DNA from: Ceratodon purpureus
Taxonomy: Eukaryota > Streptophyta > Bryopsida > Pseudoditrichales > Ditrichaceae
Length of the DNA stretch: 64,000 nucleotides
Assembly (NCBI GenBank): GCA_014871385.1
Contig: CM026427.1
Location: forward strand, 13,600,430-13,664,429
Direction of reading: 5' to 3'
Shown: positions 47,258 to 56,746 of the stretch, piece after piece
Layout: every line of letters begins with the position of its first letter
How positions within the stretch are numbered: the stretch's first letter is position 1
Notes under the pieces: model-generated
Told to the model about the DNA's origin: nothing
The model's database searches: none
What the model saw: the letters and a program-made list of their open reading frames with translations, nothing else
Position numbers and translations under genes: made by a program

Positions 47258-49413
47258 TCAAAGGATGGTGTGAGGTTGGCCACCACCGGCCTGGGGTACG
47301 GATTACTGTTGTGGACCCGCGAGGTCCTGTTGTTCTTACGCGTTGACTTCATCTTCCCTGGTGACTGCGTGCCTTGGTCCTCATTCCTACGCGCAATCGT
47401 CTGCTGCGCTAGACGTGGTTGCATTAAGGAAGGCGGGAAGTTTGCTTGGATCCCGTGTTCCTCGAGCCAGGCTCGCATTGCCGGAATGAGGTGTGGAGGA
47501 ATCTGTTCCTCGAGACCTCGACGTGGGGGTGGTGGCGGTAGGGGTGTGTTGACTCCTGCGTGAGTTGGTGTCCTCTCGAAACCCAGACTATCTGTGACGT
47601 ACTCGGAATCACCCGAGCATGCGTCATTCTGGGAGTCAGGGCCTGCCCCGTAGCCTTGGCCGAGGAGGCCACTGCGTGTGCATGCGAAGGAGTCGTCACT
47701 TCCTACCGGTGTTTGGACTTCTGGTTGTCCTCTCTCCGAGTCATCCCCTGTGTAGTCAGTCATTTCCTCGTCTTCTGGTCTTGTGAATCTTGATTCCCCT
47801 AGGGGGACCTGCTGTTCGCGTGCATCAGTCTCAGGTGTCGGGGCTGACATGCCGAAGCCGGCAGTTGTCTCCGCGGCACAATTTGCGTGGTTTGTGCTTT
47901 GAGAGGGGACGGTGCTCTGCGTGGCCGAGGGGGCCGGGCGTCCGCCTGGTGCTCTGCTGTCCGGTGCACTGTGCCCTCCTGAGCCTCGCCGTAGCTCTTG
48001 GGCCTGCAAGCTCCCTACCGTCCCAGATGGAGTGGCTGGCCGTTGGCTTGGGCGAGTTGGAACTCGGGATTTCGAGTCAGCTCTGGCTTTTTGAAATTCC
48101 AGGGCGTCTGGAAATTCTCGTGAATTTGGAGATGACTCATATCCTCGTTCAACCTCCCGACGTCGCCATCTATCCCAGTCAAGATTCGCTGTCGGGGAGC
48201 TAACTCAGCCTCTGTTTCCGGACTTCTCCTGCACGGGAGGGCCGCTGGGTGCAGTGGTAATTGGTTCTTTGCCTGGCTCGGCTGGATGCTTGAACGTTGG
48301 TTGTGGCGGTTGTCCCTGTGGTGCCAATGCGCTGTGCTTCGGGCCCTGGGCCTCCTTCTCCTTCCTTGGCTGCTCTGGGCGTGGTGGTGGTGGCACTTTC
48401 TTTGCCCCCTTCGGAATGGCAGCCCTCATTCGGTTCCTGTGCTTTCTGACTTCCGTCCATTCTGACTCTGTTCCCTTGGTTTTGTCTCGCTCCTCTGCTT
48501 GCTGCTCTTCTCCTCCTTGACCCGGTGCCTTCCTTCCTCCATGAAGGGCGCTGCACTCCTTTATAAGGTGAGCAGTAAACAAACAGTAGCGGCACCGTAT
48601 GGGTAAGTTAGTGTAATCTACCTGGATTCTTGATACCTGACCATTGACTGGATTAACAGCCTCAAGCGTAAGCACAAACGGCTGACCGGTCTTGACTGCT
48701 ATGCAGAATTTTTGATCCGAGTTCTGGGCGTTCCCTCTGTGTTTACCGAGCACATCTCCCAGGCTTTGTGCCAAATCTGCCGCACTAATGATGAACTCGT
48801 CTGGCACCTCCTTGAGTGTGATCCAGATAGGCATCCGCGTGCCGGTAGGCTGGCTCGGATTAAAGCCTGCTGACCATGGCTGCATAATGCACGTCCCCCA
48901 CTTTGACAGGTGGGGGGTGAGCATCAGCATACGCTGGGTTGTTGCTTCGTCCTTCGTGAGTATCTGAAAAAACCCATGACCGAGCTCTTGGCCAAGCTGG
49001 CACGGTCCTGTTACTTCTTTCTCCATACCCTTGAGCCATCCTTGCAGTCCCTGCTGGGAGAGACGTCCTCCAACAAAATAAGCGATGACTACCTGTTTTT
49101 GAAAGAAGTCCATTTCTTTTTGTATCTTGTCCTTGCTTAACTCCACCCTGTGTGATGCTGTAGAGATGAGAAATCCTGCGCTACTTCTCTCCACGCCTGC
49201 CGGTAATTCCTCCCCCGGTGTGGCACGCGTGGGATGGATTGAAGCAAACTGGCCCAAATGAGTAAAGTTGGCCACAAGTTCCGGCTCGACTCTGTCATGG
49301 CGTTGAAGCTTCTCTGCCACCGACATCTCCTCGCTTGCTGTGGGTTGGATGGGGGCATGGGTTGTATGCGCCCGCAGTGTCGCCGCATAGCTGGTGGAAG
49401 CTGAGTCGTCCAT
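47254..49413 (-). pseudogene. LINE ORF1: DUF4283-like, zinc-knuckle RNA-binding protein
   Basis: Runs from the ATG at 49,413 for about 720 codons, with one in-frame TGA at 48,205-48,207; both sides are in the same frame. The N-terminal part (residues about 85-290) resembles the DUF4283 domain of plant LINE ORF1 proteins (MPIWITLKEVPDEF). A CX2CX4HX4C knuckle follows (CRYCLFTAHLIKEC). The C-terminal half is Pro/Gln/Arg-rich and disordered. Its terminal TGA overlaps the ATG of ORF2 as ATGA, so ORF2 may be translated by reinitiation. Confidence 0.8.
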
Positions 49414-49998
49414 TGCTCCTCGGGAATCCCACCGCTACGTGTCGCCCTAACCCTAATCTCGGGGGGCGGGAAGACTTGGTATGCTGACTACTCGGGCTTC
49501 GGACCCGTGTCTGGAGGAGGGTGCTAATCAGATTGCTTAGCATCGCCCGTGCCTGCTGATTCATTAAGATCCGCTAAGCAGCAAAAGTTTTGGTAAGAAT
49601 GTGTCTCACAGAGACACCCCAAAAGTACAATAAAATTCAATGTAACCGTAAACACAGAAACAAAAGGCCCTTGCACAAAACCCACAAAACTGACACAAGG
49701 GGCTGGGGACAAAAGACGGAGGGATCGGTGAAACCCTAAAAAACAAAAACCCTTCCTCCACGGTGATTGACGGCCGCTCAGATCTGTTATGCGTGGGAAA
49801 CCAGCTTACTGGGATCGAAAGCAACAGGCCTCTATCAATTACACATTGAGCAGGAGGGATCCGATTACGCGATGTGTGCGCTTAGCACGCCTCGATCGCC
49901 CTGCCTCCCGGCAGGCGACGTTCGGAGCCGCATCGCTCCCCCCATCCCCAGCTGCAACCCCCGACCGCGCCACTTGAATCCCGCCAGCTGAATGTTTC
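49414..49998 (-). promoter_or_regulatory. LINE 5' UTR with presumed internal promoter
   Basis: GC-rich 585 bp between the 5' target duplication and ORF1. In LINEs this part carries the internal RNA polymerase II promoter; no specific motif is marked here. Confidence 0.5.
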
Positions 49999-50135
49999 GA
50001 AATTGGCAGTTTTGAATCTTAATCATGGTGGCCCCAAGAAAAATCTACATGTCATAATTAGAGGAGGTGGTGATTTTGGGATAATATACAAAATCTCAAA
50101 AAGTGGTTCTAGAATCAGTCACAGTGAGTGGCTGT
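49999..50135 (+). repeat. Proximal P450 upstream copy, right part (after the LINE)
   Basis: Continues the match to about 33,062-33,200 (GGCCCCAAGAAAAATCTACA-like and AAAAAGTGGTTCT shared, then GAGTGGCTGTGAGC). It begins with the right LINE target duplication (49,999-50,013). Homology stops at GAGCGGG; no P450 coding sequence follows. This is a promoter fragment cut off from its gene. Confidence 0.75.
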
Positions 50136-50476
50136 GAGCGGGTCTCTCTAAATCCCCTCTACGAGCCTTGCAAGGGTATAGCTTTCCACATGGAGAGCGA
50201 GATTCTTGGATGAGCCCCTGTCCACGGTTCTCATCCGCGGTTCTCCCCTTCCCGCCCATTCTGCCACCCCCTCCCTCCGAAGCTCCTCTCCAACTTCCTC
50301 CCCGCACTAGCTTTGCCCGCACCTGCCCTCTCCTCGCAGCGCCGCTCCGTTCCTCGCCCTTGCACCTGCTCTCCCTTCAAAAATATTCCAAAAAAGATTA
50401 TCCCGGGCTGCCCCTTAGGACCTAAAATGTCGTTTAAGGGTTAAGCACCAGCTACCTTACAATCAAAGCCATCCTA
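50136..50476. other. Unassigned GC-rich DNA between the P450 fragment and the TIR element
   Basis: Begins GTCTCTCTAAATCCCC, which resembles the outer TIR sequence of the neighbouring element (CCCCGTCTCTAAATCCCCCG). It may be a remnant of a related element's end. No gene is recognised. Confidence 0.4.
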
Positions 50477-50485
50477 GAGAACTGG
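50477..50485. repeat. Left 9-bp target-site duplication of the TIR element
   Basis: GAGAACTGG, against GAGAATTGG at 54,614-54,622: eight of nine identical, a C/T difference suggesting some age. Confidence 0.65.
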
Positions 50486-50536
50486 CCCCGTCTCTAAATC
50501 CCCCGGTGGTCTTAATGACCGGGCAGGCCCCAACCC
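50486..50536 (+). repeat. Left 51-bp TIR of the unclassified element
   Basis: Pairs with 54,563-54,613 at 49 of 51 bases. Includes GGTGGTCTTAATGAC and GGCCCCAACCC. Confidence 0.9.
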
Positions 50537-51621
50537 TCCTCCTTCCTTTTCTCCTCCATGTTCCTATTTTTAGTATGCCTGTGGCCTTTTTTTAGTAAAT
50601 ATTATATTTTTAATGGAATCTGGGACCCCAAATTAGTTTAGGGGAACCCACTCAATTATTTCTAGTTAGTTTATGTATTTTTTAATTTTTTTTTTTCATT
50701 AACAAGCAATATATGGGGGGCTTTTTGCCCCCTCCAATGGGAGCCCTCATTAGGGGAAAAATGAGGTCTCCAACGGGCCTTGTAAGGCAGCCCGGATTAG
50801 GTGGGCTGCCTGCCCAAAACCCCCTCTGTGGCTGTCAGCAGGGGTCTGAAACGCTGCCCGAAGCGGACGGACGGGAGTTGCGTGGCCGGGTTTTGCCTCG
50901 TTGGCGAGAGGGCGTGGACGGTGGTTGTTGAGCGCCAAGGAGTGGGATTTATTGCTCGGCGATTAATGAAGTGCCTCGATCTGTTGCCTCGATCCACGGA
51001 TTGTTCGAGTTGTTGCCACAACGGTCTGGGCGCGATGGCGCCACCAGCTCTACGCCGTTCAGCACCAAGAAAACGAAGCGCCCTGTTCTGCTTCAAGCAA
51101 GTCGCTGTTGGCACTGTGGGACGCACAATCGTATGTGATTTGCGAGAAAGATTCCGAGTGGCGATGGAGCCCCAGACCGGAGGAGCAAAATTGAGATTGC
51201 AATTCATTTCTTGGCAGCGTCCGCTGGCAGCGACGGCGGCGAGGGGTTGTTCTCAGTCGGCGACCAAGGTTTCAACGAAGAGATGAAAACTGATGTACTT
51301 GAAGGGAAGGTAAGTTAACCTAATTCGATAAACCTTTGTGGGGTGTTCAGGGGCTACTGGGTTTTTGAGCAATTTGAATTTCGATTTCATTAGCCCTTGC
51401 TGCCACAACGGCATAAGGCAATGTAGGTTTCGTGGTCGATAGCGCTTGTAGATGCCACGCAGGTCTATCGAATTAGGTTCAGAGTATTTGAGGTTGTGAA
51501 TTCAGTTTTTCATTGGGTGTAGGAGGTGTCCGAAGATCAGAACAAGTTCTCTCGAATAACAGCAAATCACCAAGTGTGACCAGGGGAGATTCAATCAAGA
51601 TTACCGACTATAGGGTCCACG
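50537..51621 (+). other. Left interior of the TIR element and possible 5' exons
   Basis: About 200 bp of AT-rich DNA with no counterpart in the right arm is followed by GC-rich DNA. A 161-codon frame at 50,801-51,286 could be a 5' exon or chance; it resembles nothing I know. A GTAAGT donor at about 51,309 would allow a leader intron before the frame at 51,622. Confidence 0.35.
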
Positions 51622-52815
51622 ATGGCAGCAAGGGCTGAACGAAGCAATCAGTACATTCCCCACTTTGCACTGGACACACGCTATGCCCCGGTCATGAGAC
51701 GAGGTTCTACGCAAGTGGAGCTGTGCATGAGGAGCTCGTTTCCAACACGGAGGTTGCGTGGAGACACGAACATTGACTTGTGGATCAATGGAGACATTTA
51801 CCCTGTTGACCCAATGACAGGGAAGCCACCTCCAATCAAGTCGCTAAAAGAGTTCGTTGAATTCATATGTCATGGAGAGCAGGGTCTTCGCGGATATACA
51901 CACAAGCGGCTGGATCATTGTGTACATGGTTCTACACAGGAGGAGACGCGGATCCAGTTGGCACAGTTGAGCGAAGAAGTGCTTCAGCTTAGAGGCGAAG
52001 CTCTGGCCAGCAACTCAAGGGCAGCCCAAGATGTCCAATTGGGGAGAATGCGTTGCCTTGAGTTAGAGAAGAAATGCAGGGATTTGCCAGCTGAATTACA
52101 GGCTGTCCGTGATTGCCATGCCCAAAGGGTGGAGCAATTGGAGCGCCATGTGCGGGGTCTCCAAGAAGACGTTGACCGCTGCCAGCGGAGGGCCAGCTTC
52201 GAGAAGGAGACCCCCATGGGCATGCGAAATAGGAGGAGGGCTCTCAGAGGGATTCACGAGTTAAAACCTGGATCAGGTGGATCAAAAGCAAGAGTGAAGC
52301 TTGTGCGGACAGTGTTGCAACCAGATGTGGTGCAGTTTGTTGTCGAAAGGAACCGAGAGAACCGGAAGTGCTCTCGACTGCGGGGGGATAAAGAGTCCCA
52401 AAATAGGACTGCAGTAGCACTAGCTCGAATTTTGTCACGGCATGAAGGTGTAGCGCTCGCTTCTCAGCCTGCAATGGCACATGTTCAGTCAGATATTGCG
52501 AAAAATGTGCTTAAATCGATTGGTAAGAGTATTGGACCGGACAAAATTCTTGCTGCTTGCGACCACGCAGGGGTTTCCCATCGGGGATATGGTGCTCTCT
52601 ACAAATCTGTGAAGGCTCCCATTGTTGCTCTTAACAAAGGAGTCTCCGGGAGTATTTTGCCGAGCCCCTATCACGTGAAACTGCTTCGGCAGGAGTTAAA
52701 TGCAAACCTGCCACAGTATATTGGCGAATACTGCCATGCTGAAGGTCGACTTACGCTGCCAGCAAGTTCTAAGAAGAACAAGAAGTCCGAGGACATGGTA
52801 AAGAAGTCGTTTTGA
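51622..52815 (+). CDS. Unrecognised 397-codon frame of the TIR element, probable first large exon
   Basis: No family recognised. What can be seen: an N-terminal region of about 110 residues (WINGDIYPVDPMTGKPPPIK) and a strongly predicted coiled coil at about 115-205 (EEVLQLRGEALA, LEKKCRDLPAELQAVRD, VEQLERHVRGLQEDV). A basic stretch follows (RNRRRALRGIH), then a helical domain (about 290-370) ending in PQYIGEYCHAEGRLTLP. It probably splices onto the exons at 52,840-52,893 and 52,995 onward. Candidate donors are after LTLPA (about 52,766) and at GACATG/GTAAAG. It lies inside the TIR element in forward orientation. A DNA-binding or oligomerisation role for transposition is inference. Confidence 0.55.
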   Translation: MAARAERSNQYIPHFALDTRYAPVMRRGSTQVELCMRSSFPTRRLRGDTNIDLWINGDIYPVDPMTGKPPPIKSLKEFVEFICHGEQGLRGYTHKRLDHCVHGSTQEETRIQLAQLSEEVLQLRGEALASNSRAAQDVQLGRMRCLELEKKCRDLPAELQAVRDCHAQRVEQLERHVRGLQEDVDRCQRRASFEKETPMGMRNRRRALRGIHELKPGSGGSKARVKLVRTVLQPDVVQFVVERNRENRKCSRLRGDKESQNRTAVALARILSRHEGVALASQPAMAHVQSDIAKNVLKSIGKSIGPDKILAACDHAGVSHRGYGALYKSVKAPIVALNKGVSGSILPSPYHVKLLRQELNANLPQYIGEYCHAEGRLTLPASSKKNKKSEDMVKKSF

Positions 52816-52839
52816 CTGACAAGAATTCCCTATTCACAG

Positions 52840-53480
52840 ACCTTGAGGTGGTCCAAAGGAGCATGGTGATCTTCTACGGCATCACGGAAGAAGGTAACGT
52901 AATCACCTCAGACTGTTGTTTTCAGAGTTTGCTGCCAGCAGGGTTATTTATCAATTAACCGTGACTTACACATCCACTCGCCATGTTTCCACAGAGTTAA
53001 TAGGGGCACCGCTGGTATTTGTCATGAAATTGGACGAGGCCGAGATTGTCAATGGCAAGAAGTTTGAACGGGTCAGCATCACATTGATGAATAGGGCGCT
53101 CGACCCAGACATTCAGGGAAACCATGCCCTGTTTTTCTCAGTCCAGTCGGAGCAGGAAATCTGGCCACTGGCAACCTTTCAAGTGGAAAAAGAGTCCTAC
53201 GAAGTTCTGTCGTGGATATTTGGGAAATCCAAATTTCCATCTGTGATTGCAGCACAGTCCAGTGGCGAGAAACTCACGGTCCCTGAAGTTGGAGAATTCC
53301 ATGTGGAGTGGCATCTCGCTGCGGACATGAAGACGATCAAGTGTATGTACGGGCTTCAGTCGGGGCCGTCGTGTGCGATGAACTGCATATACTGCGAGCA
53401 GAAGAGGGCTAAGCCTACCGTAGGGACAGCAAGCCAGGCGAGTGCTGCCATCAGAAAACGTGGGAAACCGAACTGGGTGG
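52840..53480 (+). CDS. Possible transposase-core exons of the TIR element
   Basis: Two exons are readable: 52,840-52,893 (DLEVVQRSMVIFYGITEE, donor GTAACG) and 52,995 to about 53,480 (acceptor TTTCCACAG). The phase fits and gives ELIGAPLVFVMKLDEAEIV, VSITLMNRALDPDIQG, FHVEWHLAADMKTIKCMYGL and then a CIYC zinc-like pair. An Asp-x-Lys motif followed by a small-residue loop and CxxC is the sort of pattern seen around a catalytic Asp in several eukaryotic transposase families; I cannot name one. Past about 53,480 the frame continues but loses the character of the protein, so the C-terminal half is probably deleted. Confidence 0.45.
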
Positions 53481-54562
53481 GGGGACAGTTTGCCAACTCT
53501 GTGGAGCCAGAACCATGTGACATGCGTGCACATACAAGGTGGAGGTCGCATGCTCCATGCTCCGTGGAGATCCAAGAGAAATCTCTGATCTGCGCTTTGA
53601 AGGCCCCCCGAAAATTTTCTCCACCATGTCGCCTTGCCTCTCTACCCCAAGGCCCATCCGACGCTGGTTGCAGCATAACCCATGAATCACGATCCACCTT
53701 CATGGGGATCCAGTTGCCCTCCAAGTCTTGAGTATTATGCAGAATGACACTCTGTACGAGGGAGTTTGGCCGTGAAGCCATACCACTAGAATGCATGAAA
53801 TTTTCGACTGTGAACTCAAAAACTTACAAATGGTGTCGTCGCTGTCATCAACCGCCAGAACTACACGCTGTCAACACACCCTCCGCCATCACGAACGGCT
53901 GAAACCTGCGTCCACGGCCTCGCAACCAAGGTACGAACTACCCTAAAACCTCATCCCGAAACCCCAATTCCCAACTCAGGTACTCTCTCCAACCTATGTG
54001 GATGGCAGACCGCTGGCAGCGTTGGAAGACCACTACAGCTAAACCCTAAATCTCTACTGCACAATGCGTGACCACCCACAACCGAAATCGAACAACTTCG
54101 CCCAGCCTTTGGAGGCCTCCACCGCTCCATCCTGCTTGACAACGCAACGACGACAACTCTCTCAGGGGAACGCATGAGGTTCGGAATGACCGTTGACAGC
54201 ATTTCGACATCAACACCTTGTGCACGTTGCATCTCAAAGGGGGAGCCGCAATTCGATTTCAGTAGGTGGCCTGTGGAGTCAGTTTCGCAGGCGTTCATAA
54301 AGCCCACCACCGCTGACACCCTTCTGCAATGCTCGAATTCCGTGCGCGAAGAGGCTCCGTTCTCGACCTGCGGGACTACACGCGCGGGGGAGGGAAGCCT
54401 TCCTGCGCGACTATTGGCCGGACCCCCCCATTCGCGATTTGGCTCGCTTTTGGCGACCTGCTGGCACAGTTGGTGCCAGCAGGTAAAGTGCACGGGCATG
54501 CCCAAAACTTTGGCACGGAAAGCATGGAAAAGGCCCGTTGGAGACCCCAAACTGCTCCTAAT
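53481..54562. other. Right interior of the TIR element
   Basis: No coding sequence I can support; frames occur on both strands and contradict each other. Contains the palindrome at 54,456-54,484. Confidence 0.4.
54456..54484. repeat. Perfect 12-bp-arm palindrome in the TIR element
   Basis: ACCTGCTGGCAC, a 5-nt spacer, then GTGCCAGCAGGT. It lies about 130 bp inside the right end, a position where transposase-binding or hairpin structures occur. Function unknown. Confidence 0.8.
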
Positions 54563-54613
54563 GGGTTGGGGCCCGCCCCGTCATTAAGACCACCGGGGGA
54601 TTTAGAGACGGGG
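54563..54613 (-). repeat. Right 51-bp TIR of the unclassified element
   Basis: Inverted partner of 50,486-50,536 (49 of 51 identical), followed by GAGAATTGG. Confidence 0.9.
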
Positions 54614-54622
54614 GAGAATTGG

Positions 54623-55358
54623 TGGAGAGTCGAGAATGATGCTACCAGAACCAACGTTTAATTCACAAGCAAATTTTCGGCCGGATCTTACCTGGGTCGG
54701 TATTGACTCCGGATACACAAGGGTTTTAAGGGTATAAATTCATTCTTGTCGCCAGATCTGGGTCTCGGGCGGGTGGGGTGGGGCCAGCTCAACTCCTAAG
54801 GAGCCACGTCGGGTGCGACTGAAGCTATGTGTTTCTCCACAAGCTGTGCCATCCCACTCCGGCCCCCCACGACGCTGGTGCCACTTTCTCCTCATCTCTG
54901 TCACAGATCGCCACTACTCTGTCAATCTTAGCTGACTTTAGTCGCCACCATTTCTCCATATATGGGTTTCTCAGAAGCCAATCTTGCAATGTATTTATTT
55001 CGGGGGGGCTAGTTGGAGTGTGTGCGCTTGGTGTTGTGCTCTGTTTGGGTGATCGCCAGTTCCATTGCAGCTCTGTCAGCGTACAATTTGCTTTCGATTT
55101 AGTTTTGGTGTGTGCAGGTTTGTGCAGCGCTGGCGCTAAGATGCATTGCAGTTGCTATTGTCGAGCAATCGGCAATGTACTTAACAGAGGAGAAGCTAAG
55201 TTCTCAACACCCACTTTCGGATTTGCTTCATTGTTTCAATTGTAATGCGCTGCGGTTCAATGTTTGCTGGGTTCTGGGTTTTGTGAAGGTATTGTGTTTT
55301 GGGATTTTAGCGAAAGCTTTGTGGGTATTGTATTTTCGAGGGGGATTTTAGAGTTAGG
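54623..55358. other. Upstream DNA of the hAT-like pseudogene
   Basis: Mixed composition with a GT-rich part from about 55,000. It probably holds the promoter or leader of the next gene. No separate gene is supported. Confidence 0.4.
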
Positions 55359-56560
55359 ATGGCTTTCAAAGTGTCGACTGCCATTCAGGCACCCTTACAT
55401 AGATTTCTCTACGAGGGCCGTTTGAAGGGGTCTGCAGCCGAGGGTTTTGATGGGTCTTTGGATTCTGCTTGCTCTGGGCTTGCTGAGAAACTGTCCACGC
55501 AGGTGAAGCTCGAACAAGAATCCTGGGAGGCGGATGTTGGTGGCGGAGAAGCAGACTGCACGGTGGTCGAGGAGTTGTCCACGCCAGCCAAGCGAATTGC
55601 GGAGTGTGTGGTCGTTGGAGAAGTTACTACAGAAGAGAAGGCAGAATCGAAGAAGAGGAAGAAGAATTACGACTCCAGACGCCATTTCCAAGACTCTTGG
55701 GCGGCAAAGTTACCGTGGGCAGAGGCGGTGGTTGGCTGCGACGGATCCATCACACAGGTGCGCTGCAAGATTTGTTCGGATGTGGAGGCGCGAGAGAAGC
55801 TGTTGGTACCGAAAATTGATAGTCTATACAAACATGCCGGGAGGAGGAAGGCGATGGTGGACATGGGCAAGGTGAGGCGCGGGGAATATTTCTACCTCGG
55901 GACGAATCAGCACGTGAAAAATAAGAGAGTTTTCTTCGCCAAAGGTGGACAAACGGTGATTACTCAAGTGCTGGCGGGTGCGACCAAGGAGCGCCGGAGG
56001 AAGATAGTGCAAATGCGATGCTACCTGCATGTTCTGCAGCAAGGGAGGCCGATGGCAAACTATCACGCTATGGGAGAATTGTTGACGTTGCTCATGGTCT
56101 CGGAATTACCCAAGAAGCACTGGTGTCAGCCTGCGGGGTGGGAGTTTGCTCAGCCCATGTCCAGGGTGTGTGCAGACCGCTTAAAGCGCGGAATTGCTGA
56201 GGCCCCTTTCATTTCTACTTCGGCAGATGAGGTAACTACAGGAGACAACACACAATGGCTTAGTGTCCACGTCTATTACTCCGTCAATTTCATTCGTGAA
56301 TCTCACATGATTTGTATCCGTCGTGTTGACTGCGATGCCAATGCCGAAAAACTGACGGAAATGATTGTGATTCAGCTTCAGTATCATGGGGGCTTGGGGG
56401 ATGACGACCTTGCACAGAAGCTCATTTGCTTCGGGCCGATGGGGCTGCTGCTTTTCAGGGCTCTCGCTCTGGTGTGATCTAGAGGCTCACTGCTCACCAC
56501 GCTCCTTATGTTGTGGGTGTGCATGATTTTGCACATAGAACTAACCTCGTAGTTAGGCAT
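55359..56560 (+). pseudogene. Decayed hAT-like transposase-derived gene, 5' part
   Basis: A 372-codon frame opens with a disordered N-terminus, then a zinc-finger-like segment (SWAAKLPWAEAVVGC, VRCKICSDVEAREKLL, YKHAGRRKAMVDM). The start of an RNase H-like hAT core follows (KKHWCQPAGWEFAQPM, FISTSADEVTTGDNTQWLSVHVY). At about 56,440 (LICFG) a frameshift occurs. The expected continuation is visible in another frame (DGAAAFQGSRSGVI, then VGVHDFAHRTNLVV), interrupted by a stop. No downstream core or dimerisation domain is found, so the gene is truncated. It is distinct from the DUF659 gene at 15.3 kb. The family is recognised from motif order only. Confidence 0.65.
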
Positions 56561-56746
56561 TGAGTGGTCTCTCCAATCATTCCCTTATAATGTTGCCTTT
56601 GATCACTGGAGGGAAGCTAAGGCGAGGCATGGGGCTGAATTGTCAGCTCCTTTGTCTCCATAATATCTGCAAGTTTATGCTTGTGGTTTACATGAGTTTT
56701 TCTCATGGTTGTGTCAATTGATACTGAGTGGGTTGGGGTGGGTGGG

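Larger units (their letters stand above)
42669..49998 (-). mobile_element. Non-LTR retrotransposon (LINE), near full length
   Basis: About 7.3 kb, transcribed on the minus strand. A run of 52 T at 42,669-42,720 is its poly(A) tail. The 15-bp sequence GAAATTGGCAGTTTT occurs at 42,658-42,672 and, unchanged, at 49,999-50,013, giving a perfect target-site duplication. Order on the minus strand: about 585-nt 5' UTR, ORF1 (gag-like with a CCHC-type knuckle), ORF2 (APE-type endonuclease, reverse transcriptase, zf-RVT), short 3' UTR, poly(A). The intact duplication and long tail mean a recent insertion. Nevertheless ORF1 has one in-frame stop and ORF2 has two stops and one frameshift. It is inserted into a copy of the P450 upstream region. 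Confidence 0.92.
50486..54613. mobile_element. Unclassified TIR DNA transposon, 4.1 kb
   Basis: Ends are 51-bp inverted repeats (50,486-50,536 and 54,563-54,613) identical at 49 positions, beginning CCCCGTCTCTAAATCCCCCG. Flanks are GAGAACTGG (50,477-50,485) and GAGAATTGG (54,614-54,622), a 9-bp target duplication with one mismatch. Inverted similarity resumes further in (GGTCTCCAACGGGCC at about 50,765 and its complement at about 54,530); the left arm has about 200 bp of extra AT-rich DNA between. Inside is a plus-strand multi-exon gene of unknown family. A 9-bp duplication fits Mutator-like elements, but I see no MULE domain. The second half of the presumed transposase seems absent. Confidence 0.8.

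Noticed and set aside
47254-48009. Independent 251-codon gene between LINE ORF1 and ORF2
   Set aside because: It is in the same frame as ORF1 and separated from it by a single TGA; it is the C-terminal half of ORF1.
50801-51286. 161-codon frame as a separate gene
   Set aside because: Cys/Arg-rich with no family. It might be a 5' exon of the element's gene but cannot be supported alone.
53951-54550. 199-codon minus-strand frame in the TIR element
   Set aside because: Competes with overlapping plus-strand frames, has no domain and spans the palindrome; probably non-coding.
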